A stretch of 49,640 bases of DNA, from IMG/VR virus record IMGVR_UViG_3300033151_000217, positions 1 through 49,640 of that record; one strand, given 5' to 3'. Each line of letters opens with the position of its first letter. Positions within the stretch are counted from its first letter, which is position 1. Shown one piece after another: positions 14,961 through 24,215 of the stretch. Origin of the DNA: a virus. The notes under the pieces are model-generated. The model had not been told where the DNA came from. It made no database searches and saw only the letters and a list, made by a program, of their open reading frames with translations. The translations under genes and the position numbers were made by a program.

Positions 14961-17029
14961 GTTACAGCAAGGCACAGAGAATCTGGAACACCTTCCTTGA
15001 TTATGAGTCTCAACGCTCTGAGTGGGCCTTGAATGCGGCCAATTGCGAAGACTTCTTCTACGGGAAGCAGTGGACAGACAGAGAACTGAAGATCATTCAG
15101 GATAGAGGAATGGCTCCTCTGGTGATCAACAGGACCATGCCTATTATCCAGCAGGAAATGACGATCTTTCTTTCAAAGCGTCCTACATTCAGGCCATTCC
15201 CGGCTGGAGATGGGGATGTAAAGACTGCCGCAGTATTTGGAGACGCAATCCAGCATGTGTGGCATATCAGCCAAGGTGACAACCAGTACCAGATAACCAT
15301 GAACGATTTCTTTGTTCTGGGTGCAGGCTATATGCTGGCTTATATCGACCCCTATGCCGATGAAGGCCGTGGCGAGGTGATGATCAAGTCTACCCCGCCA
15401 TGGGATGTCTATGCTGATCCAAATAGCCGTGAGATTGATCTGAGTGACGCTCAGTACATTCTCATTTCAAGGCGTATCTCTCGTGAGCAGTTGTTGATGA
15501 TGTATCCAAACAAGGATGGCGTTATCAACAAGGCCGAGATCGAAGAGGGTTCCAACATAGACAGACCTGAGGCCCAGTCCAGTACGAACATGAACAGTTC
15601 GATTGTGAATATCAATTATGTAGCCCATGACAGCGAAGGCAAGATCAGGGTTACTGAGTGTTACGAGAAGGTGAAGAAGTCGTATTGGAAAGTCATGGAT
15701 GCGATGACAGGAAGCATCCACAGATACGAGAAGTTGCCCAAGGAATACAAGAATGTTGTTAAAAACAAGAATTCAAGGATACGGGCAATCAAGATTTATG
15801 AGAAGCGTGTCAAGGTTACTGTAACAGCAGGAGCAAACACGGTCATTGACGAGTACGAACTTCGCACCCCGATCTACCCCATTGTCCCATTCTTCCTGCA
15901 TCATCGCCGCAATCCCTACCCCATGGGAGATGTCGATGCGATCAAGGGACTCCAGCAGGAAGTCAATAAACGCCGATCAATCATGATCCACAATGCTACG
16001 TTGAGTGGCAATTACCGATTCCTTGCAGAGAAGAACACGATCACGAACAAAGAAGAGTTCCAGAAGAAGGGTTCTCAGCCGGGATTCATCCTTGAGTATC
16101 AAGCGACAGGTGGGGAGCCACCGAGGGAACTACTCCCTCAGCCCTTGCCCCCTGCGTTCATTCAGCTTGAGGGTGAAGCCAAAGCGGATATGGAGTACAC
16201 CCTTTCAGTCTTCGCTCACATGATGGGTTCAAACCAAGACGCTCCTGAAACATATAGAGGCCTGCTTGCCCTTGAGGAACGTGGACAGCAGAAGATCCAG
16301 TACAAGGCCGCACATGCGAAGCAGGGACTTAGGAACCTTGGATTGGTTGTTATGCATCTGATCCAGCAGACCTATTCTCCGCAGAAGATGTTGAGGGTCG
16401 TTGGCGAAGACAATGAAGAAGTTCGTGAAGTGTTCGCAAACGAAATGCAGATTGATCCCCTCACTGGAGAGCCTAAAACCCTCAACGATCTTACCATTGG
16501 CAATTACGACTTGATTATCGTTGATGGAACGAGTATGCCTTCAAACAGGATGGCCCTGCTGAATCTCTATCTTGAAATGTACCAGCTTGGTATTATTGAC
16601 AAGCAAGAGGTTCTCAAGAAAACCGATATTGTTGACCGTGAAGGGGTACTGGAGCGTACTGGAGAAGTCCAGCAGGCCCAGCAACAGTCAGCACAGCTTG
16701 AGGAAGCCCTCAAGAACGAGCAGGGACTCAACCAGACGCTTCGTAGAGCACTTCAGCAAACTGAGGTCCAAATGGGTAGCCAGAAATATCTTGTCGGTAT
16801 GGAACGTGAGGCCATTAAGACAGTTGCTACCGAGGATCTCAAACGCAAGCGGATGGGCGATGAGCTTCAGATGATGCGTGAGCGAATCAAGCTGATGGAA
16901 CGTGAAGCTAAGTCAGCGTCCGGTGCTCTCGTTGAGAAAGTCGGTGGAAAACTTGCTCTCATTCAGATGAGGGCCGAACTGGAGGCAGACCTTGAACGCA
17001 AACGAGCAAAACAGTCACAGTCTTCCTGA
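14945..17029 (+). CDS. Portal protein (694 aa)
   Basis: The product has the P22-type portal layout: N-terminal FYGKQWTDREL and INRTMPIIQQEMT, the wing/clip region with LYAD-like ENDPY elements (WDVYADPNS), a stem region rich in helices, and a long Gln/Glu-rich helical barrel at the C-terminus (about residues 570-694). It forms the dodecameric DNA gate at one vertex and binds TerL. It overlaps terL at its start, and the scaffold gene at its end. Confidence 0.9.
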   Translation: MASYISYSKAQRIWNTFLDYESQRSEWALNAANCEDFFYGKQWTDRELKIIQDRGMAPLVINRTMPIIQQEMTIFLSKRPTFRPFPAGDGDVKTAAVFGDAIQHVWHISQGDNQYQITMNDFFVLGAGYMLAYIDPYADEGRGEVMIKSTPPWDVYADPNSREIDLSDAQYILISRRISREQLLMMYPNKDGVINKAEIEEGSNIDRPEAQSSTNMNSSIVNINYVAHDSEGKIRVTECYEKVKKSYWKVMDAMTGSIHRYEKLPKEYKNVVKNKNSRIRAIKIYEKRVKVTVTAGANTVIDEYELRTPIYPIVPFFLHHRRNPYPMGDVDAIKGLQQEVNKRRSIMIHNATLSGNYRFLAEKNTITNKEEFQKKGSQPGFILEYQATGGEPPRELLPQPLPPAFIQLEGEAKADMEYTLSVFAHMMGSNQDAPETYRGLLALEERGQQKIQYKAAHAKQGLRNLGLVVMHLIQQTYSPQKMLRVVGEDNEEVREVFANEMQIDPLTGEPKTLNDLTIGNYDLIIVDGTSMPSNRMALLNLYLEMYQLGIIDKQEVLKKTDIVDREGVLERTGEVQQAQQQSAQLEEALKNEQGLNQTLRRALQQTEVQMGSQKYLVGMEREAIKTVATEDLKRKRMGDELQMMRERIKLMEREAKSASGALVEKVGGKLALIQMRAELEADLERKRAKQSQSS

Positions 17030-17783
17030 TGGATGGACTGATGACATGAGGCCCTTGGCCGAACCGTTACAAAAACTCCCTGTGCTGGAGGTAATTGATT
17101 CCAATGCGGAACAAAACTCTGGCCAACCCGAGGTCAATGTTAACACTGAACAGGAAGAGAGAGATGCCCTCTACTGGCACGAGCAGTTCAAAGCGGCGCA
17201 AGCCCAGAACGATTCTTATGCCCCCTACAGAAGCATCCTTGAACACCTGAAGACAAGCGGAGATCTCGTTAGTGTCTTGGAACAGCACATCAAGGGCGAA
17301 ATCGTTGATCCTCCTGCTCATGCTGGAACGATCTTCGATGAATCCGAAGATGAGTACGGTAATCCTGTCCCGCAGAAAGCTAAACAAGAGGGAACTCGCA
17401 ACGTGGTCACACCCACAGAGGAAACTCCTGAACAGGCCGAACAGCGTGGCAGAATGAACGCACTTGCTGAGGTGGACTTAAAGCAGTTCTTGGGAAATCT
17501 TGCTGAAACAGGAGTTCCCGAGCACTTACAACACAAGTTCGTCAACACAATCAGCAATCCAACCGGGTTCAACATTGCTGATCTTTATGCGGCATTTGAG
17601 AACAAGGAAGTTCGTGAAGCCTCAGATCAGCAAAACACCCCTGTAGCTAAACAAGACAACATGCCTCTTGGTGCGCCTGTAACCTCCGCTGGTGGAGCAA
17701 CAGACAAACCAACTGGTGACAAATTCAAAGAAGCACCTGAATCAGATGGTCAGAACTTCGTGGTAAACCCGAATACTCTCTGA
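16992..17783 (+). CDS. Scaffolding protein (263 aa), TTG start
   Basis: I choose TTG at 16992 because GGAGG lies 7 bases upstream; ATG at 17046 has a weaker site. The protein is highly acidic and Gln/Pro-rich, mostly disordered, with short helical segments (LYWHEQFKAAQAQN, SILEHLKTSGDLVSVLEQHI, FLGNLAETGVPEHLQHKFVN). Placed between portal and capsid genes and lacking any enzyme motif, it fits a head scaffold that leaves the prohead before packaging. It overlaps the portal gene by 38 bp. Confidence 0.7.
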   Translation: MNANEQNSHSLPDGWTDDMRPLAEPLQKLPVLEVIDSNAEQNSGQPEVNVNTEQEERDALYWHEQFKAAQAQNDSYAPYRSILEHLKTSGDLVSVLEQHIKGEIVDPPAHAGTIFDESEDEYGNPVPQKAKQEGTRNVVTPTEETPEQAEQRGRMNALAEVDLKQFLGNLAETGVPEHLQHKFVNTISNPTGFNIADLYAAFENKEVREASDQQNTPVAKQDNMPLGAPVTSAGGATDKPTGDKFKEAPESDGQNFVVNPNTL

Positions 17784-17808
17784 CCGATAGCCATGAAAGG
17801 ATTCGGAA

Positions 17809-19371
17809 ATGGCTGCACCTATTATCAATCCAGCGACCTTTGTTAAGGACACTGGTTTCGATGTTGGGTCGAACAACAGTCAGGATGAGTTTGCAGGGTA
17901 TGGTACTGCATTCAACAACCCTGACCGCTTTGTTCTGGAGATGAAGAAGAACATTCATCTTATCTCCCCCAACGCTTCCCCCTTCCTGAGCTGGGCAACG
18001 ATGGTTCGCAAGAACCCCACGCCCCAGATCACCTACTCGTGGATGGAAGACGAGCTGTTCACCCATCGTGACACCACGATGATTCTGGAACGTGACTCTG
18101 ACGGCATGTTCATCCTCAAGGCCAAGCATGGTGGCGACTGGCAGGCATTCGAAGCCGCCGCTTTTGCTGATGTCTACAGTGAGACATTCAACGCCAACAA
18201 GCCCGTTATCTACATCAGCGTGACTGATGGAACTACCACGTTCAGTGTGGTTCCTCTTGCCGCTGGTTTGGCTGAAGGGCCGGGGACTTACACCTACAGC
18301 CCCGATGATGGTGGGTCTGACATCGACATGGCGAACTCGCTGATCATCATGGATTACTCCAGTGGTGCCGCCTCTGGTGTGATTGGTGGTTCTTATGGGA
18401 CCGACTACTACAAACAGCACTGCTACGGCATGACCAGTTTGCCTGACCTCGTTACTGAGGCCAAGCTGACTACCATGCTGGGTACTGCCGGTACTGTGGA
18501 AGTCACTGTCCATACCTTCACTCCTGATGAGCAGTTGCAGGGTTACGCTCAGGGTTCCGGCCTGCCGAACGAAACCCGCAAGCGGTCCCGCAGTGCTCAC
18601 AACGTCACCCAGATCTTCAAGACTCCCTATTCCATTGCCAACACGCTGAAGGCTGTTGAGCTGTACGGTGGACCTGAATTGGCCCGCCTGCGCCTCCGCA
18701 AGACCATCCAGCACAAGACGGAACTGGAACGGGCGATTCTCTTTCAGGGTGGTGGAGTGGAAGGAACCGATTGGGGAATGCTTCCCCTTGCTGGTTACGA
18801 GAACCCTCTGACTCGGTTCAAGGGCATTGGTGTAGGAGCCGCTAATCCCGGTTTCATTCGCACCAAGAATGCCGATCTTGACACTGGGTTTGAGTTGGAC
18901 GTTTCCAGCATGGCCACCTTCACCATGGCAGACTTCAATGCCCTGACGTACAGGATCTTCGATGACACTGTGGATGCTCCCAGTTCTGACAAGATCGTGT
19001 TCGCCTCTCCGTTGTGGTTGATGGCTCTGAGTGAACTTGCGCTGGCGCAGAGTGCTGGTGCGGCCTTCATCTTCGGAAACATTGATCAGACCCCCAACGC
19101 TCTTGGCGTTACCACTCGTAAGGTCATCACGCCCAATGGCAATTTGCACTTTGTGCCGATGCCGTTGTTCCGTGGTCAGTACGAGAAGTACGCCTTGGTC
19201 GTGGACTTCCAGAATGTCGAAATGCGTCCTCTCCGGAGCCGGGATACCCAGCTTCACGCCAATGTTGGCGGGATGGACATTGACGGCCAGTTGGATTTCC
19301 TGATCACTGAGATGGGATTCGAGATGCGTCACGAGTCCACTCACTGCATCCTGAAACTCAAGACCTCTTGA
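17809..19371 (+). CDS. Major capsid protein (520 aa)
   Basis: It follows AAAGGA and an ATG at 17809. The early segment SPFLSWATMVRKNPTPQITY followed by WMEDELFTHRD is typical of the DUF5309-like HK97-fold capsid proteins, where the E-loop and spine helix follow. Residues about 135-250 form an insertion with Gly/Thr-rich beta content, which could be a surface domain. The C-terminal region (YALVVDFQNVEMRPLRSRDT) fits the A domain. The codons use few rare triplets, as expected of the most abundant virion protein. Confidence 0.85.
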   Translation: MAAPIINPATFVKDTGFDVGSNNSQDEFAGYGTAFNNPDRFVLEMKKNIHLISPNASPFLSWATMVRKNPTPQITYSWMEDELFTHRDTTMILERDSDGMFILKAKHGGDWQAFEAAAFADVYSETFNANKPVIYISVTDGTTTFSVVPLAAGLAEGPGTYTYSPDDGGSDIDMANSLIIMDYSSGAASGVIGGSYGTDYYKQHCYGMTSLPDLVTEAKLTTMLGTAGTVEVTVHTFTPDEQLQGYAQGSGLPNETRKRSRSAHNVTQIFKTPYSIANTLKAVELYGGPELARLRLRKTIQHKTELERAILFQGGGVEGTDWGMLPLAGYENPLTRFKGIGVGAANPGFIRTKNADLDTGFELDVSSMATFTMADFNALTYRIFDDTVDAPSSDKIVFASPLWLMALSELALAQSAGAAFIFGNIDQTPNALGVTTRKVITPNGNLHFVPMPLFRGQYEKYALVVDFQNVEMRPLRSRDTQLHANVGGMDIDGQLDFLITEMGFEMRHESTHCILKLKTS

Positions 19372-19389
19372 GTCTAGGAATGTGAACTT

Positions 19390-19415
19390 GGGAGTGGGGT
19401 TAACGCCTCACTCCC
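19390..19415 (+). terminator. Strong hairpin after the capsid gene
   Basis: An 11-bp stem, GGGAGTGGGGT (19390-19400) with GCCTCACTCCC (19405-19415), closes a TAAC loop with two G-U pairs. It lies 18 bases after the capsid stop and 13 bases before the next start. No T-run follows, so it is more likely an mRNA-protecting or partial-readthrough element that sets capsid above neck expression. Confidence 0.55.
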
Positions 19416-19428
19416 ATTGGAGAACATC

Positions 19429-20058
19429 ATGTCAGTGATTTCAGATAAGCTTCGCAATAGAGTCGGTTCCTTGCTTGACGTAAGGATCACCGAAGCAACA
19501 ACCCCCTCAAAAGATCAGGTTGACGAGTGGATGTATGAAGGAGCCTTGATGCTATGCAAGATCCTTCCTATAGGTCTACTTGGAACCATGATGGATGTCG
19601 AGACAGCAACCGTTACCAAAGATTGGGATGTAGGTGGTCTTGATATTGTAAAGGCCGTATCGGTAGAAAAGAACGATGCAGGATGTACGATCTATCCATA
19701 TCCCGAGCTTGTCCATATCAGAGATAATATGTCTTCTTTGCATACGACATCTAACTTCGCTTGTGCATTTACTGGAGAGGTCGGTGGTGCAAGCATAATC
19801 AGGTTTTACCCAGAGACAAGTGCATCTGCAACTCTCACGTTCGTAACCTCCCCTGCTCCTGTATCCAAGTGGGCCAAGACAACCGCCCCTCACTTAATCC
19901 CGCCTGATACTTGGTCTGAGTTGATCGTTGAATATGCGGTCATGAAGGGCAAGATTCAGGACGAAGAAGAACAGGCCGCAACCATGTTATATCAGATGTG
20001 GATGCAGTCTATCCAAGCCTTCTCTGGCTCTGGAGTTCTCGGAACAGATGTGGAGTAG
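19429..20058 (+). CDS. Head-tail connector/adaptor-like protein (209 aa)
   Basis: ATG at 19429 follows GGAGAACATC. The N-terminal LRNRVGSLLDVRI and DQVDEWMYEGALMLCK helices, a middle beta region, and a C-terminal helix with SELIVEYAVMKGKIQDEEEQ resemble the helical adaptor (gp4/gp6-like) proteins of short-tailed phages. These dock to the portal bottom. The two genes that follow are of similar size and layout, suggesting a stack of neck proteins. Family assigned by order and pattern. Confidence 0.55.
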   Translation: MSVISDKLRNRVGSLLDVRITEATTPSKDQVDEWMYEGALMLCKILPIGLLGTMMDVETATVTKDWDVGGLDIVKAVSVEKNDAGCTIYPYPELVHIRDNMSSLHTTSNFACAFTGEVGGASIIRFYPETSASATLTFVTSPAPVSKWAKTTAPHLIPPDTWSELIVEYAVMKGKIQDEEEQAATMLYQMWMQSIQAFSGSGVLGTDVE

Positions 20059-20060
20059 CC

Positions 20061-20708
20061 ATGACTACAGAAGAATTAAAAACAATGGTATTTGCTGGAC
20101 TAGCGGAAAAGACAACTGAGACAACTCCGTTCGAAGTAATTCAAGCCCTCAACTCAGCACAGGTTTATCTCGTTAGGGTTCTCGATTGGAAAGCTGTTCC
20201 AGAGATGATTCAAAATCTTAAAGTGACTGACGATGCATCCAACGCTGGTCTTTATGGAGTTCCCGCATGTGCCACCAAATCAGACGATATGCTTGATCTT
20301 ATTGGCATGATGTGGGAGCCAAACGACAAGATCACCAGTTACTATGAAGATGTCATTTTACAAAGCGCACAAATTGTAAGTGTCCAAGCACTGATGACTT
20401 CTTTTGAGAACACTCAGGATCTCCTGTGTGCTGACGCTGGCAATTCAATAATGATGAGTTCAGCGATAGGTGCATCATGGGAAACGACAGACAAGACCTC
20501 AATCATTCGATATAAAAGAAACCCAACAGACCTTACGAACGACATAGACCCAGACATAAATCCAAAGTGGCATTTCCATATGGTTGATTATGCCCTTGCT
20601 GATATCTGGATGAAGTTCGGAGACAAGGAACGGTCTGTGCTCTACAACAAGCAACTTCTTGACCGCTTGAATGGGCCACAAGCGCAACAGCAACAAGGAG
20701 CACAGTGA
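20061..20708 (+). CDS. Neck/adaptor-like structural protein (215 aa)
   Basis: The start at 20061 follows GGAG, two bases after the previous stop. A helical N-terminus (MTTEELKTMVFAGLAEK and FEVIQALNSAQVYLVRVLDW) is followed by a beta-rich middle and a C-terminal helix pair ending in a Gln-rich tail. The helix-sheet-helix plan matches the preceding adaptor-like protein, so the two may be diverged paralogues. Located between capsid and nozzle genes, it probably builds the neck. Confidence 0.5.
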   Translation: MTTEELKTMVFAGLAEKTTETTPFEVIQALNSAQVYLVRVLDWKAVPEMIQNLKVTDDASNAGLYGVPACATKSDDMLDLIGMMWEPNDKITSYYEDVILQSAQIVSVQALMTSFENTQDLLCADAGNSIMMSSAIGASWETTDKTSIIRYKRNPTDLTNDIDPDINPKWHFHMVDYALADIWMKFGDKERSVLYNKQLLDRLNGPQAQQQQGAQ

Positions 20709-21349
20709 TGAAAGTACAGGAATTCTTGTACCAGATACGAAGACTTGCTGGCGACAAAGATGCGGATTCCTTGTCTACGGATATGCTCCTGACGTACCTC
20801 ACGGAAGAGATGGGAGTGGTGGCAAGTCTATTCCCGCGTCAGGAGTCTTTTGAAGAAGAGATCTCAACCAATGCTCTCGCTGGAAATGAACAGGATTGGG
20901 TTGATCCTCAATTTGTTTATCTGGACAACACCCTTTGTAACCGGATGTACGCAACAGAAGTCATGAGGATGCTTGAAATCGGTACGATGGATAACACGAA
21001 GATCTTCTGGGCATTGATCAACAACAGGCTCAATCTTTCTGTTGATACCGGGACTGTTCGTGTAGTCGGGAACTGGAAGCCTGATGAGTACCTCAGGGCG
21101 CACCTCTCGTTTACCATGCTTGAGGGCCTTGATCTAGACTTTGATGCCAAGCGGGTTCCTTCTCTTGTCGGCAGGAGGCTCTCTGCTGTTCGCTACAGGA
21201 TGCTGGCTAGATGTGCTGAAGAACTCGGTAGCTTCGATAGGGCGCAGTATTTTCTCGCCATGGGAGACAGGACAGAGCGTGATCTCAGGAACTCTCTGAA
21301 CTTTGAATCCACGGTTGATATGGGATTCATGCATGGATGTGATTTCTGA
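20708..21349 (+). CDS. Neck/tail-adaptor-like structural protein (213 aa)
   Basis: ATG at 20708 overlaps the previous stop (TGATG) behind AAGGAG. The N-terminal KVQEFLYQIRRLAGDKDAD and the following helix (MLLTYLTEEMGVVASLF) resemble neck adaptor helices. The C-terminal helices (RRLSAVRYRMLARCAEEL) are cationic. No enzyme motif. Its stop overlaps the next start (TGATG). Role by position only. Confidence 0.5.
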   Translation: MKVQEFLYQIRRLAGDKDADSLSTDMLLTYLTEEMGVVASLFPRQESFEEEISTNALAGNEQDWVDPQFVYLDNTLCNRMYATEVMRMLEIGTMDNTKIFWALINNRLNLSVDTGTVRVVGNWKPDEYLRAHLSFTMLEGLDLDFDAKRVPSLVGRRLSAVRYRMLARCAEELGSFDRAQYFLAMGDRTERDLRNSLNFESTVDMGFMHGCDF

Positions 21350-24009
21350 TGGGTAAAAAGGAACTCTGGCAGATAGGGTGGGCTGGAGGACAGACCGAGG
21401 GTGATCTGTCAAAGCAGACCGTCAAGGAAATCCTGAATAGCGAGATTAACATTCTTGGAACGCTTACCCCAAGGGATGAGCTTATCCATCAGGTTGTTGA
21501 TGATGAATCTATTACAAATGCAATTGACCTGAAGTTCATGACAAACCCATCTGACCCAAGTGAAACCCTCAGTGTTTATCTGACCTCAACTCATGTGTTG
21601 ATAAGGGGAGCTACAACTACCAAAGATGTAGCTCTCGATGTGACCATTGATGATGATAGTGAAATGATCATTGTTGAAGGAAACAACATTTACATTGCGG
21701 CAATTGTCAGTGGAGATCCCTATGGAATTATCTCGATAACATATACAGGAGCTGGAACAAGGTTTCGTGCTCCAGAGAATCTCTTTGGTCATCCCGGCAA
21801 TGCAGAACTTGTTGGGACACAGGATGAATGGATTAAGAACGAGCCAGAGGGTCTTGTACCTTTGCTGACAAGGATTGAACTTAGCGCAACACATATTGCA
21901 CAGACAAAGGTACTCCTTGATGCGGCTCCAGATCGTTCGATTGTTGTCGGGACTTATGCGAACAGGTCTTTCACCGCAACTGGTCTTGATGACTTCCCTA
22001 TTGCTGTATCACTTGGGATAGAGATTGCTGTTCAGTTTGAATTCCAAAATGGTGACTTGAGCCAACTATCTGATACGAAAACATTCTCATATACCACAGA
22101 GGCAGATGACAAAGAGAGGTCGCTCAGTATTGGACTGAGCCTTGCAGTATCAAGAAACATTTCAAAGACAGTGAAGCGGGTTCATCTCTATCGCAGGGTG
22201 AGGGAGCTTGATGGTGAACATTATTTCGATGTGAATCCACTTGGTCTTTTGTACTCAGCAAATATTTTGTCAGAGGATCTTGCAGATGAGGTCGTAGAAG
22301 TCTCAGACAGCACGATCTATCTTGGAGCCGTAGAAACAGGAGATGCCAATGCTCCACATGGACACACGCATTATGGTGAATTCACGACTCTTGATGGGGC
22401 AAGGGAAACATACCAGTACAGGTTCCTTGACTCAGGAGAGGTCAAAGAGACAACTGGCTGGTTGCAATACGATACCAATGCAATGTTCTATTGGCCAAGA
22501 TGTGTGATTTTTGATGGCAGATTGAATATCAATGTTGTGGATAAGAACGATCAGGACAACTGGTACACCATGGAGTACGCCATCAGCCAAGGCGTATTTA
22601 CATGGCCAAGCAATACCGGATCGTTTGTTTCTGTATTCCAGAATAACCACGTTAAAGATGGTGACTCTTATGGGCCATATGTTGATGTCGATGTAGCAAC
22701 AAAGACAGTTTTTCCATTGCAGGAAATCGGTAAGGTTGGAGAGCCGAATCTTGTGCATGGGTACGGACCAGACATCTGCCCTTACATGATCAACACCACA
22801 GCGTTCCCGGCTTATACTGTCCACAAGTCAGGCAGTGGTGCTCTCTATACTGGGACAGCTCCACAAGTGACCGACCTTGAGGCCCTCACTTGCTACGTTG
22901 ATATTGGAGATGCTCGCCTTGTCAGTGTAGATGACCTTACAGGTTTCTCTCAGAACGAAAGAAGCATAGTCAAGCCAAGGCATATTGCAGTGTCTTCAGG
23001 CCGGATGCTTATGCTCAATGTGATTCAGGATGACAAATACCGGGTCAGTAGACTTTGCTATAGCGAATTCAGAAAGTACCTCTCGGTAGCAGAGAGCAAT
23101 TACGTTGATTATGAGGCTCGTGACGATGGTATTGGTGTCGGAATAGCTGAGTTCAAAGGCCGGGTATTGATCCTGCATTCGACCAGTGCCTACATCATGG
23201 ACATCTCTGGTGGTGCCGGTATGTCTTGGCGTGAGCTTGGGGCTTACAACGAGATCAACGCTCTTGGCCGTCCTGCTATTGTAGAGACACCCTTCGGGGC
23301 CTTCTTCGGTGGTCAGGACTTTGCCTACTTGTTCGATGGGAACAGGGTCCAGAACATCAGCGAGACTCCGGAGCGAAGGATAAGCAAGGCCTACCGGAAG
23401 ATGGTAAGCAGAGGCACTCCGTCATTCGCATGGAGAAGCGACCTGAGACAGCTCTGGATCATCTCTCTTGCTGATGATGCCGAGACATCCCGCAGGCTTG
23501 ATGCGCTTGTCTATGACGCTGACACGGCTTCGTGGCACTACCATCTATTTGATGAGCTTGTTTCAACTACCACTACTCCTCTTGATTTCATGGCAATCTC
23601 AAATCAGGGTGGAGTTGAATACTTGTTTGCAAATGAAAACAATGCGACCATCCAGAAGTTCGGGTTGAACGATGCTACTATAGTCAGGCCGTTTAGCTGG
23701 GGTATCAATACTGGTCAAATAAACATGGGTAGCAGTGAGTTCCAGAAGAAACTCAAGCGTATCTATATTGACACAAAGGGCAAGATTGATGATGATGGAA
23801 ACAAGACATACGGGAAGCTCTTTGTTACAGTAGATGGATTCACGCAAGACTTTGAGCCTAAAACAGATAGGCACGTTACAAGAGTTAGCTCGTCAAACAA
23901 AAATTACTACATTGACTTCGGTGTGTATGCTGAGTCTGCTGGAGGTGAATCATGGACGGGGACGATAGAGAGCTTGGGCCTCTCGTACAAGCCCAAAAAA
24001 CTGAAATAG
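21349..24009 (+). CDS. Tail nozzle / stabilisation protein (886 aa)
   Basis: The length, position after neck genes and many beta-propeller-like strand pairs (GIGVGIAEFKGRVLILHSTS; GRPAIVETPFGAFFGGQDFA; YLFDGNRVQN) fit the nozzle/stabilisation proteins of podoviruses (P22 gp10 type). The C-terminal third includes SFAWRSDLRQLWIISLADDA and a final beta strand GTIESLGLSYKPKK. It would extend the portal channel towards the host envelope. The presence of this gene, and the lack of a tape measure, sheath or tube, argue for a short tail. Confidence 0.7.
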   Translation: MGKKELWQIGWAGGQTEGDLSKQTVKEILNSEINILGTLTPRDELIHQVVDDESITNAIDLKFMTNPSDPSETLSVYLTSTHVLIRGATTTKDVALDVTIDDDSEMIIVEGNNIYIAAIVSGDPYGIISITYTGAGTRFRAPENLFGHPGNAELVGTQDEWIKNEPEGLVPLLTRIELSATHIAQTKVLLDAAPDRSIVVGTYANRSFTATGLDDFPIAVSLGIEIAVQFEFQNGDLSQLSDTKTFSYTTEADDKERSLSIGLSLAVSRNISKTVKRVHLYRRVRELDGEHYFDVNPLGLLYSANILSEDLADEVVEVSDSTIYLGAVETGDANAPHGHTHYGEFTTLDGARETYQYRFLDSGEVKETTGWLQYDTNAMFYWPRCVIFDGRLNINVVDKNDQDNWYTMEYAISQGVFTWPSNTGSFVSVFQNNHVKDGDSYGPYVDVDVATKTVFPLQEIGKVGEPNLVHGYGPDICPYMINTTAFPAYTVHKSGSGALYTGTAPQVTDLEALTCYVDIGDARLVSVDDLTGFSQNERSIVKPRHIAVSSGRMLMLNVIQDDKYRVSRLCYSEFRKYLSVAESNYVDYEARDDGIGVGIAEFKGRVLILHSTSAYIMDISGGAGMSWRELGAYNEINALGRPAIVETPFGAFFGGQDFAYLFDGNRVQNISETPERRISKAYRKMVSRGTPSFAWRSDLRQLWIISLADDAETSRRLDALVYDADTASWHYHLFDELVSTTTTPLDFMAISNQGGVEYLFANENNATIQKFGLNDATIVRPFSWGINTGQINMGSSEFQKKLKRIYIDTKGKIDDDGNKTYGKLFVTVDGFTQDFEPKTDRHVTRVSSSNKNYYIDFGVYAESAGGESWTGTIESLGLSYKPKKLK

Positions 24010-24215
24010 ATGACCTGAAGATGCGATTAGAAGATCTTCAGATTGATTCTGACAAGAACAGGACAGTGACAAGAGAGCGTCCTGTAATGTCGAGGAAGCC
24101 GATAAAGGACGAGGGCAAGGACTCAGACCACAGGTTCTTTGAAGAAGAGGGCCTCAGGTATTATTCTGTCAAGGTTGGCGGCAAGTGGGTCAAGATGGAG
24201 GTTACTGATGTCTAG
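23952..24215 (+). CDS. Small charged coiled-coil protein (87 aa)
   Basis: ATG at 23952 has GGAGG upstream and overlaps the nozzle gene by 58 bp in another frame. The N-terminal half forms a short coiled coil (AQKTEIDDLKMRLEDLQIDS), the middle is basic, and the end is a beta hairpin (RYYSVKVGGKWVKMEV). Small proteins at this place often sit in the tail or head-tail junction. No family is recognised. It overlaps the next start by 8 bp. Confidence 0.6.
   Translation: MDGDDRELGPLVQAQKTEIDDLKMRLEDLQIDSDKNRTVTRERPVMSRKPIKDEGKDSDHRFFEEEGLRYYSVKVGGKWVKMEVTDV

Noticed and set aside
17725-19344. A 539-codon open frame on the minus strand opposite the capsid gene
   Set aside because: It is the antisense shadow of the capsid gene: no ribosome binding site, no domain, low-complexity composition, and the plus-strand frame has clear capsid features.
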